A stretch of DNA of 64,000 bases from Bacteroidota bacterium (GTDB taxonomy: Bacteria; Bacteroidota; Bacteroidia; Chitinophagales; Saprospiraceae). Under the pieces are notes generated by a model. That model ran no database searches and was not told where the DNA came from. It saw only the letters and a program-made list of their open reading frames with translations. The stretch covers positions 59,410 through 123,409 of the forward strand of contig CAUJDW010000113.1 in the NCBI GenBank assembly GCA_963169455.1, written 5' to 3'. The position numbers and the translations under genes were made by a program. Shown piece after piece: positions 7,275 to 14,800 of the stretch (its first letter is position 1; each line of letters begins with the position of its first letter).

Positions 7275-9650
7275 ATGCAAAAGCCCGGCCTTCTCCTCAT
7301 CCTGATCGCAGCTTACTTTCCAATTTCAGCCCAGCCTCTGCAAAACCAATCCATTCTCACCATCGGGCAGATCATGCAGGGCGAGCGCTTTGTCGGCTTC
7401 CTGCCCGATGACATCCGCTGGAGCGAAGACAGCCGGGCGGTTTACTTCAACTGGAACCCGGACATGGACACCCTGCGCGGCCTTTACAAAGTGGAGCCCG
7501 GGCCTGAAGCAACACCCCGGCGCGTAAGCCTGGAAGAAGAAAAAACGCTTCCGGAGCGCGGCGCCTACAACCGTAACCACACCCAAATGGTGTATGAAAA
7601 AAACGGCGACCTGTTCCTGCTGGAACCCGCTTCCGCCCAGGGGCGCCAGATTACCAATACCGTTGGGCGGGAGCACAGCCCGGCCTTTTCCGGCGATGGC
7701 CGGCAGGTAATCTACAATTTCGAGAACAACCTCTTTTGCTGGGACATACAAAGCGGCGCTACTTTGCAACTCACCGATTTCCGGAAGGGCAATGAACGGA
7801 AGGAGCCCAGCTTGTCCAAACAGGGGCAATGGCTGGCGGATGATCAACTGGAGCTCTTCGGCATCCTGCGGGAGCGCAAAGCAGAACAAGAGGCCCGCAA
7901 AGCCCGCCGCGAAGCGCTGGAACCCCAACGCCCCCTGGAAATCTATTACGGCGACAAGCGGCTGTCCAACCTGAAAGCCAGCCCCGATTTGCGTTTCATC
8001 ACTTTCACCCTGGCTAAAGACGCGGATGATAAGCCCACCCAGGTGCCGAATTACGTAGCCGAGTCGGGCTATGTGGAAGAACTGCGCAGCCGCGCCAAAG
8101 TAGGCGGCGCTCAGGACACCTATGAGATGGGCATCTACGACCGGCAGCGCGATACTTTTTATTTCGTTTCAACATCGGAACTGGAAGGCATCAGGTCCAA
8201 GCCGGCTTTCTTGTTGGAGTACCATCGGGACACCCTGCCTTTCGAGCCCAATTACGAGAAGCCCAAGCCCCTGGTACTTCTGGGGCCGCTGTTTTCAGAA
8301 GGCGGGCAGGCTGCTGTCGTGGTGCGCTCCCAGGACAACAAGGACCGCTGGATCGCCACCCTGAACCTCGAACAGGGAACCCTGAACCAACTCGACTGGC
8401 AACACGACGAGGCCTGGATCGGCGGCCCGGGCATCTCCAACTGGGACTTCTCCCCGGGCACGCTGGGCTGGCTGGACGAGGAACGGCTCTTTTTCCAGTC
8501 GGAAGCAACGGGATTTTCCCATCTGTACACTGCAAATGTCAAAACCGGAGAAAAAAAAGCCCTGACCAACGGCCCGTTTGAAGTGCTGGATGTGCAACTG
8601 TCCCGCGATAAGCGCCGGTTCTACATCACGGCCAGCGCCGAGGGGCCGCACGAGCACCATTACTACCGCCTCGCCACATCGGGAGGCAAACTGGAACGGA
8701 TCACCACTTTGCCCGGTAAACACGAAGTATCCCTCTCGCCGGATGAAAAGCTGCTGGCCGTCCGCTATTCCCGCAGCAACCAGCCCTGGGAACTGTACCT
8801 GATGGAGAACAAGCCCGGCGCCGCCATGCAGCACCTGACAAAGTCAACTACCCCGGCTTTCGACGCCTACCCCTGGCGCGAACCGGAGATCGTTTATTTC
8901 CAAGCCCGCGACGGAGCCAATGTGCCGGCCCGCCTGTACCGCCCGAAAAACCCACAGCCCGGAGGGCCCGCCGTGATATTCGTTCACGGCGCCGGCTACC
9001 TGCAGAATGTCCACAAATGGTGGAGCAGCTATTACCGGGAGTACATGTTCCACAACTTCCTGGCTGACAATGGCTATACCGTGCTCGATATCGACTATCG
9101 GGGCAGCGCCGGTTACGGGCGCGACTGGCGCACGGCTATTTACAGGCACATGGGCGGCAAAGACCTGGACGACCATGTGGACGGCGCCCGCTATCTCGTA
9201 ACCGGGCATGGCGCCAGCCCCGGGCGGCTGGGCATCTACGGCGGCTCCTACGGCGGGTTTATCACCCTCATGGCTATGTTCACCGCACCGGAAACCTTCA
9301 AAAGCGGCGCCGCCCTGCGGTCTGTCACCGACTGGGCGCACTACAACCACGGCTATACTTCCGACATCCTGAATACGCCGGTGGAAGACAGCATCGCCTA
9401 CCGCCGGAGTTCCCCTATCTATTTCGCCGAGGGCCTGGCCGGCAACCTCCTGATCCTGCACGGCATGATCGACCTGAACGTACAGTTCCAGGATGTGGTG
9501 CGCCTGTCGCAGCGGCTCATCGAGTTGGGCAAGGAAAACTGGGAACTGGCCGTTTTTCCGCTGGAAGACCACGGGTTTGCAGAGCCCAGCAGCTGGGCCG
9601 ACGAATACCGGCGGATTTTTAAATTATTCGAGGAAACCCTCAGGGAGTAA
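7275..9650 (+). CDS. S9-family prolyl oligopeptidase / dipeptidyl peptidase IV-like
   Basis: This 791-residue exported serine peptidase has a signal peptide to about residue 19 (PISAQ). A seven-bladed beta-propeller follows (roughly 45-540), then a C-terminal alpha/beta hydrolase domain. The catalytic Ser658 lies in GGSYGG, Asp733 in HGMIDLN and His766 in EDHGF, so the full triad is present. The family removes dipeptides or cleaves after proline in short peptides, here in the periplasm or on the cell surface. An Arg/Glu/Lys-rich helix near 205-225 (ERKAEQEARKARREALE) is inserted in the propeller, as in other Bacteroidota members. It is probably monocistronic. Confidence 0.92.
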   Translation: MQKPGLLLILIAAYFPISAQPLQNQSILTIGQIMQGERFVGFLPDDIRWSEDSRAVYFNWNPDMDTLRGLYKVEPGPEATPRRVSLEEEKTLPERGAYNRNHTQMVYEKNGDLFLLEPASAQGRQITNTVGREHSPAFSGDGRQVIYNFENNLFCWDIQSGATLQLTDFRKGNERKEPSLSKQGQWLADDQLELFGILRERKAEQEARKARREALEPQRPLEIYYGDKRLSNLKASPDLRFITFTLAKDADDKPTQVPNYVAESGYVEELRSRAKVGGAQDTYEMGIYDRQRDTFYFVSTSELEGIRSKPAFLLEYHRDTLPFEPNYEKPKPLVLLGPLFSEGGQAAVVVRSQDNKDRWIATLNLEQGTLNQLDWQHDEAWIGGPGISNWDFSPGTLGWLDEERLFFQSEATGFSHLYTANVKTGEKKALTNGPFEVLDVQLSRDKRRFYITASAEGPHEHHYYRLATSGGKLERITTLPGKHEVSLSPDEKLLAVRYSRSNQPWELYLMENKPGAAMQHLTKSTTPAFDAYPWREPEIVYFQARDGANVPARLYRPKNPQPGGPAVIFVHGAGYLQNVHKWWSSYYREYMFHNFLADNGYTVLDIDYRGSAGYGRDWRTAIYRHMGGKDLDDHVDGARYLVTGHGASPGRLGIYGGSYGGFITLMAMFTAPETFKSGAALRSVTDWAHYNHGYTSDILNTPVEDSIAYRRSSPIYFAEGLAGNLLILHGMIDLNVQFQDVVRLSQRLIELGKENWELAVFPLEDHGFAEPSSWADEYRRIFKLFEETLRE

Positions 9651-9704
9651 AAGTTTTGCATTAACTTAATCCCGAACATTTAAAAAACCTAATCCTCCTG
9701 CACC

Positions 9705-10598
9705 ATGGGAATGCTCCAAGTCGTCATCGGGCTGATTTTCGTCCTGCTCCTGCTTAGCCTGCTGGCCACCACCGTCATGGAATTGCTGTCCTCCCTTTTG
9801 TCCCTTCGGGGTAAAAACCTGGAAAAGGCCCTGCGCAACATGCTGGCCAACACCGATGTGGATGAAAAGGTGCTGGCTGCATTCAAGGGCAATTCGCTGT
9901 ACCGGCAACTCAGCGGCAAACTGGGCAAAAGCCGGCGCTCCCCCTCCTATATCAGCGATGATTCCTTTCAGTCCATCCTGATGGATGTCATTCTCAAAGG
10001 CGAGGGGATGGAAAAGCTGGAAGCCCGCATCGACGAACTACCTGACGACGACCTGAAGAATGTGCTCAGGCAGTTCCTCCGGGAAACCGGCAATAATATC
10101 GACGCCTTTAAGGTTAAGGTGAAAAGCTGGTACAACGACGTGATGGACCGCGCTTCGGGCTGGTACAAGCGCTACACCCAAAAGCTGCTGGTCGGGGTCG
10201 GCTTCCTGATCGCCGTTATTTTCAACGCCGACACCCTGGCCATTTATGAGCGGTTGGAATCCGACCCGGAGACCCTGCAGAAGGTCGTCAACCTGGCGGA
10301 GGATTTCGTTGACAGCCAGGATACGCTACAGCTCGGCGCCAACCTGAACCCGGAATTTGAGCAATCGCTCGAAAAGCTGAAAGGCCTGGTGGACAATCAG
10401 ATCGAGAGCGTGAGTTCCCCTCTCGGGCTGGGATGGAAGAACGTCATCTGGGCGGAGGTCACCTGGTACGACGCCCTCACCAAAGTGCTGGGATGGATCG
10501 TCACCGCCCTGGCCATTTCCCTGGGTGCGCCCTTCTGGTTTGACCTGCTTAAAAAAATGGTGAACCTGCGGAGTTCGGGCAAGAGGCCGGATGAATAG
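9705..10598 (+). CDS. Membrane protein with three hydrophobic segments, unknown function
   Basis: In the 297-residue product an N-terminal helix (residues 4-33) is followed by a charged, helical region of about 115 residues. A second helix lies near 163-176, then a Glu/Asp-rich soluble stretch and a final helix near 258-278. I recognise no named family; similar proteins occur in Bacteroidota as conserved hypotheticals. Its stop lies 22 bp before the phosphoesterase start used here (an upstream in-frame ATG at 10591 would overlap it by 8 bp), and a DUF4112 membrane gene follows. The three genes probably form one operon with an envelope role. Confidence 0.75.
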   Translation: MGMLQVVIGLIFVLLLLSLLATTVMELLSSLLSLRGKNLEKALRNMLANTDVDEKVLAAFKGNSLYRQLSGKLGKSRRSPSYISDDSFQSILMDVILKGEGMEKLEARIDELPDDDLKNVLRQFLRETGNNIDAFKVKVKSWYNDVMDRASGWYKRYTQKLLVGVGFLIAVIFNADTLAIYERLESDPETLQKVVNLAEDFVDSQDTLQLGANLNPEFEQSLEKLKGLVDNQIESVSSPLGLGWKNVIWAEVTWYDALTKVLGWIVTALAISLGAPFWFDLLKKMVNLRSSGKRPDE

Positions 10599-10620
10599 AA
10601 AAAATGACGGCCGGATTACT

Positions 10621-11367
10621 ATGAGAATTGTACAGATCACAGACCTGCACGTAGGCCGGGAAGGGGAAGAAACCTACGGCGTCGATGTGCGCGCCAACTT
10701 CCGGAAGATCCTTCAGGCAGCACGGCAAAGGCGGCCGCAATACCTTGTGCTCAGCGGCGACCTCTGCTACCGCGACGGGGATGCGGAAGTTTACTACTGG
10801 ATGCGCGAACAAGTTGACGCGCTGGGCATCCACTATGAAGTCATCTCCGGCAACCACGATGACCCCGTCCTGCTGGCCCGGGCATTTGGGCGGGAAAACC
10901 TGCTGAAGGGCGCGGAGTTGTACTTCACCCGGCAGTGGGGAGACAAGATGGTGATTTTCCTGGACACCACCCCGGGCATGGTTTCAGAGCAGCAGATAAA
11001 CTGGCTGCGCGAACAACTGGGAAAATTGGAACAGGAAGCGCTGATTTTCATGCACCACCCCCCCCTCGAGGCCGGCGTTCCTTTCATGGACGCCAATTAC
11101 GCCCTTCGCAACCAGGCAGATGTGCAGGAAATTCTGCTGGCCCACCCCTACAACGTACATGTGTTCACCGGGCACTACCACGTGGAGAAGGCCGTCCGCA
11201 AACAAAACATCCTCGTCCATATCACGCCTTCCTGTTTTTTCCAGATCGGCCAGCTATCCGAACACTTTCAGGTGGACCACTACAGGATCGCCCTGAGGGA
11301 GATCAACTGGGAGAACGGGGTAATGATGAACGCCGTGCACTACCTCGGGGGCGAGCCGCAGCGGTAA
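10621..11367 (+). CDS. Calcineurin-like metallophosphoesterase, CpdA/Icc type
   Basis: The protein carries every block of the two-metal phosphoesterase fold in order: D8-x-H10 (TDLH), GD at 46-47, GNHD at 77-80, MHHPP, and a C-terminal GHYH. CpdA-type enzymes hydrolyse 3',5'-cyclic AMP, but many relatives act on other phosphodiesters, so the substrate is an inference. The length (248 residues) fits the family. I chose 10621 because MRIVQITDLH is the usual family start; the ATG at 10591 would add ten residues and overlap the upstream gene, which would suggest translational coupling. It is cytoplasmic, with no signal peptide. Confidence 0.88.
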   Translation: MRIVQITDLHVGREGEETYGVDVRANFRKILQAARQRRPQYLVLSGDLCYRDGDAEVYYWMREQVDALGIHYEVISGNHDDPVLLARAFGRENLLKGAELYFTRQWGDKMVIFLDTTPGMVSEQQINWLREQLGKLEQEALIFMHHPPLEAGVPFMDANYALRNQADVQEILLAHPYNVHVFTGHYHVEKAVRKQNILVHITPSCFFQIGQLSEHFQVDHYRIALREINWENGVMMNAVHYLGGEPQR

Positions 11368-11450
11368 GCGGCAACACCCGGCGCGCTTGGCAATTCGCGA
11401 TTTGCGCTGTACCTTTCCAGCGCTGAAGGGCGCCGCCCCGGCTTATCGTT

Positions 11451-11918
11451 ATGGAAATAAAACCCGAAAAAGACTACAGCCAGGAACTCGCCTGGATCGA
11501 CAAGGCAGCCCGTTTCCTGGACAACCGTTTCCGCATTCCCCGCACCAATATCCGTTTCGGGGCCGACTTCCTCATTGGCCTGATCCCATACGCGGGGGAT
11601 ATTCTCAGCTTTGCCATCTCGGGGCTGCTCGTCCTGATCATGGCCCGCAAAGGGGCCAGCGGCATGGCGCTGGTGAAAATGGTGGGCAATATCCTCGTGG
11701 ACGGTGCTGTTGGCACTATCCCGCTACTTGGCGACATCTTCGACCTGCGCTACCGCGCCAACATGCGCAACCTGAATTTGTTGCGCGAACACTATGCAGA
11801 AGGCAGGCACCAGGGCAGCGCCTGGTGGGTGGTGATCCTGATCGTGGTGGTGCTTTTTGCACTCCTGGGCTTGTCGGTGTATGTGGTTTGGAAGCTTTTG
11901 TATTGGATAGTATCGTGA
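11451..11918 (+). CDS. DUF4112 family membrane protein
   Basis: The 155-residue product has the DUF4112 hallmarks: a short charged N-terminus, LDNRFRIP, then FGADFLIGLIPYAGD and a matching second GTIPLLGDIFD motif. These PxxGD-type re-entrant or amphipathic segments are followed by RANMRN and a C-terminal transmembrane helix near 126-152. The function of the family is unknown. It follows the phosphoesterase by 83 bp on the same strand and may be co-transcribed with it and the preceding membrane protein. Confidence 0.88.
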   Translation: MEIKPEKDYSQELAWIDKAARFLDNRFRIPRTNIRFGADFLIGLIPYAGDILSFAISGLLVLIMARKGASGMALVKMVGNILVDGAVGTIPLLGDIFDLRYRANMRNLNLLREHYAEGRHQGSAWWVVILIVVVLFALLGLSVYVVWKLLYWIVS

Positions 11919-12055
11919 ACGTGCCAATGCCTTGGTTAGCAGGAACCAATACCGTAATCACAATAGATTAATGATGAATGGGCTGATTTTTTTCAAGGCC
12001 GATAGCCCGGGAGTCGTTTGATTAAAAATCACTAACCAAATAAAAATAGAGCAAT

Positions 12056-14080
12056 ATGTTTCGAAAAGCCTTCTTCTTCCCTGGGCTAATAGCCCTTATG
12101 GTTTTCTCCTGCGGCCCCACCCCCCCGGAACCCGAAACGGCGGATACTGCCGCTGTTGAGCAGGACACCTTCAAATATCTGGTCGAAAGCTTTGCGGATA
12201 AAAAGATCCTGCGCTACAAGGCGCCGAGCTTTGAAAAGCTGAGCCTTCAGCAGAAAAAACTGGTGTACTACCTGACGCAGGCCGGGTTGAGCGGGCGCGA
12301 CATCATCTACGACCAGAACTACCGCCACAACCTGGCCATACGGCGCGCTATCGACAAAGTCGTGGCCGAGTATCAGGGGGAGCGGAGCACCGAAGAGTGG
12401 GAGCAGTTTCTGCTCTACGCCAAGCAGGTTTGGTTCTCCAATGGAATCCACCACCATTATTCCAATGACAAGTTCACTCCTGGTTTCTCCCAGGCCTACT
12501 TCGAAGGATTGATGGGCGCCGTAGGCGCCAGCCTGGAGCCGGAGGCCCTGCGCGCCATCTTTGACCCCGCATTCGATGCACGCAAGATAGACCAGAGCGG
12601 CGGCGACCTGGTAAAAGGCTCGGCGGTCAATTTCTACGATCCGGACATCACGCAGGCCGAGGCGGAAGCCTTTTATGCGAAGAAAAAGCAAAGCATGGAC
12701 AGCCGCCTGTCTATGGGCCTCAATTCCAGGCTGGTGCACAACAAGAGCGGCCAACTGGAAGAAGCCGTCTGGAAAGCGGACGGCATGTACGGGCCCGCCA
12801 TCCGGGAAATCATCGGCTGGCTGGAAAAGGCCGTGGGAGTGGCCGAAAACCAGGCCCAGGCCGACGCCCTCAAACTCCTGATCGAATATTACAAAACCGG
12901 CAGCCTGAAAACCTGGGACGATTACAACGTCGCCTGGGTAAAGGCGACAGAAGGAGATATCGACTACATCAACTCCTTCATCGAAGTGTATAACGACCCG
13001 CTGGGGTTCAAGGGCTCCTACGAATCCATCGTGGAGATCACGGACTTTGAAGCCTCGGAGCGCATGGCCGTCGTTTCTCAGAACGCCCAGTATTTCGAAG
13101 ACAACTCGCCCATCATGGACGAGCACAAGAAGAAGGACGTAGTGGGCATCACCTATAAGGTCGTAACGGTTGCCGGCGAGTCGGGCGACGCCTCCCCTGC
13201 GACGCCCATCGGGGTCAACCTGCCAAACGCCGACTGGATCCGGGCCGAGTATGGCTCCAAGTCGGTGAGCCTGGGCAACATCATCGAAGCCTATGACAAG
13301 GCCGACGGGCCGGGCCTGCTGACGGAATTTGCCAACGACGAGGAAGAGATCGCCCGGGCTAAGGAATTCGGCGGGCTGGTTGCCAAAATGCATACGGCCC
13401 TCCATGAAGTCATCGGCCACGCTTCCGGCCAACTGGAGCCGGGTGTGGACCCCTCGGCCGCACTGAAAAATTACGCCTCCCCGCTCGAAGAGTCCCGCGC
13501 CGACCTGGTAGCCCTCTACTTCATCATGGACCCGAAACTGGTTGAACTCGGGCTGCTCCCCTCCCGCGAAGCCGCCCTGGCGGAATACGATTCCTATCTG
13601 AAAAACGGCATCATGCTGCAACTGCGCCGCATAGAGCCGGGCAAAACCATCGAGCAGGCCCACATGCGCAACCGCTCCATGGTATCCCACTGGGTTCTGG
13701 AAAAAGGGCTGGCCGATGGTTCCATTGTCATGGAAAAACGCGAAGGCAAAACCTTTATCGACATCAGGGACTACGACAAGCTGCGCACCCACTTTGGCGA
13801 ACTGCTGCGCGAAGTGCAACGCATCAAATCACAGGGCGACTTCGAAGCCGGCAAAAACCTCATCGAAACCTACGGCGTACAGGTTGACCCCGAAATTCAC
13901 GCCGAAGTGCTGAAGCGGGCCGAAGCGCTCAACATCCCGCCCTACGGCGGCTTCATCAACCCGAAGCTGGCGCCCGTGATGGATGAAAGCGGCGAAATTA
14001 CCGATATCAGGATCGAATACCCCGCCGATTTTACGGGGCAGATGCTGGAGTATGGGAGGGTGTATTCTTTTTTAAAGTAG
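12056..14080 (+). CDS. Dipeptidyl-peptidase III-like zinc peptidase (M49), lipoprotein
   Basis: The 674-residue protein starts with a lipoprotein signal ending in VFSC (Cys19), placing it in the envelope. The zinc site is complete: HEVIGH at 450-455 (ligands His450 and His455, base Glu451) and EESRAD at 478-483 with the third ligand Glu479. The family releases dipeptides from the N-terminus of short peptides. The length is close to that of bacterial DPP III. The extended region 25-440 supplies the upper lobe. It lies 137 bp after the DUF4112 gene, and its stop is just 8 bp before a palindromic repeat array. Confidence 0.9.
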   Translation: MFRKAFFFPGLIALMVFSCGPTPPEPETADTAAVEQDTFKYLVESFADKKILRYKAPSFEKLSLQQKKLVYYLTQAGLSGRDIIYDQNYRHNLAIRRAIDKVVAEYQGERSTEEWEQFLLYAKQVWFSNGIHHHYSNDKFTPGFSQAYFEGLMGAVGASLEPEALRAIFDPAFDARKIDQSGGDLVKGSAVNFYDPDITQAEAEAFYAKKKQSMDSRLSMGLNSRLVHNKSGQLEEAVWKADGMYGPAIREIIGWLEKAVGVAENQAQADALKLLIEYYKTGSLKTWDDYNVAWVKATEGDIDYINSFIEVYNDPLGFKGSYESIVEITDFEASERMAVVSQNAQYFEDNSPIMDEHKKKDVVGITYKVVTVAGESGDASPATPIGVNLPNADWIRAEYGSKSVSLGNIIEAYDKADGPGLLTEFANDEEEIARAKEFGGLVAKMHTALHEVIGHASGQLEPGVDPSAALKNYASPLEESRADLVALYFIMDPKLVELGLLPSREAALAEYDSYLKNGIMLQLRRIEPGKTIEQAHMRNRSMVSHWVLEKGLADGSIVMEKREGKTFIDIRDYDKLRTHFGELLREVQRIKSQGDFEAGKNLIETYGVQVDPEIHAEVLKRAEALNIPPYGGFINPKLAPVMDESGEITDIRIEYPADFTGQMLEYGRVYSFLK

Positions 14081-14089
14081 TATATATCA

Positions 14090-14156
14090 AACCCGCGAGG
14101 TTTTCCAAACCCGCGAGGTTTGGAAAACCTCGCGGGTTTGGAAAACCTCGCGGGTT
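14090..14156. repeat. Left REP-like array: 32-bp perfect inverted repeat
   Basis: Two direct units (AAACCCGCGAGGTTT) at 14089-14121 are followed by two reversed units at 14125-14157. Together they make a perfect 32-bp inverted repeat (14090-14121 against 14125-14156) around a GGA spacer. The resulting cruciform or RNA hairpin would also end transcription of the DPP III gene, although no T-run follows. Confidence 0.9.
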
Positions 14157-14173
14157 CACCTAAAACTATTCTC

Positions 14174-14800
14174 ATGGGAAACAAACGCGTTCCTTTCGAG
14201 GAGAACACCTTTTACCATTTCTACAACCACGGCAACGCTTCGGATAATCTGTTCCGGGAGAAGGAGAATTATTACTATTTCCTGGAAAAATACTATGAAT
14301 ACTCGACGCCTATCGCTCGTACTTATGCTTATTGCCTGATGCCTAACCATTTCCATTTTTTTATCCAGATTAAGGGCAAAGCAGAGATCGAGGCGTATCT
14401 CGAAAAGATAAAGGATCAGGAAAGGCGCCTGAAGCGATTGAAAATGCTGGACGAGCATTTCAGTAACTTTATCAGTTCCTGGTGGGCCAGTTTTTTTAAC
14501 GCTTACAGTAAGGCATTCAATAAAATGTACAAGCGCCGGGGGAGCCTTTTCCTAGAAAATGTCCAGCGAAAACCAGTACTTAAAGCTGATTACCGGAAAC
14601 ATCTGGTTCGCTATATTCACAAAAATGCTGTAGTTCATGGGTTCACCAAGGAAATACACCACTGGCCTTTCTCTTCGTACAACGATATTATCTATAATAG
14701 CGACCCGCGCCTGCTCCGCGAGGAAGTCATCTCCTGGTTTGGCGGCCTCCAGCCTTTCCTGGATTTCCATGCTGCTGCAGAGGATGGGGAGGATATTTAA
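14174..14800 (+). CDS. REP-associated tyrosine transposase (RAYT, Y1/IS200-like)
   Basis: The 208-residue protein opens with a YHFYNHGN block and has the HuH metal motif His59-Phe-His61 in CLMPNHFHFFI. A later YIHKNAV block (Tyr147) supplies the probable catalytic tyrosine, and WPFSSY follows. These blocks and their order define the REP-associated branch of Y1 transposases, which nick single-stranded DNA at palindromic repeats. I chose the ATG at 14174; the upstream start at 14120 lies inside the left repeat and would encode repeat-derived residues. All motifs are intact, so the enzyme may be active. Its last 17 bases overlap the putative start of the next gene. Confidence 0.88.
   Translation: MGNKRVPFEENTFYHFYNHGNASDNLFREKENYYYFLEKYYEYSTPIARTYAYCLMPNHFHFFIQIKGKAEIEAYLEKIKDQERRLKRLKMLDEHFSNFISSWWASFFNAYSKAFNKMYKRRGSLFLENVQRKPVLKADYRKHLVRYIHKNAVVHGFTKEIHHWPFSSYNDIIYNSDPRLLREEVISWFGGLQPFLDFHAAAEDGEDI

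Noticed and set aside
12086..13819. 577-codon open frame antisense to the DPP III gene
   Set aside because: No motif; the sense frame has a complete zinc site.
14637..14783. Longer start (14637) for the beta-helix lipoprotein
   Set aside because: It would put about 50 residues of antisense-like sequence, translated from the transposase gene, before the signal peptide.
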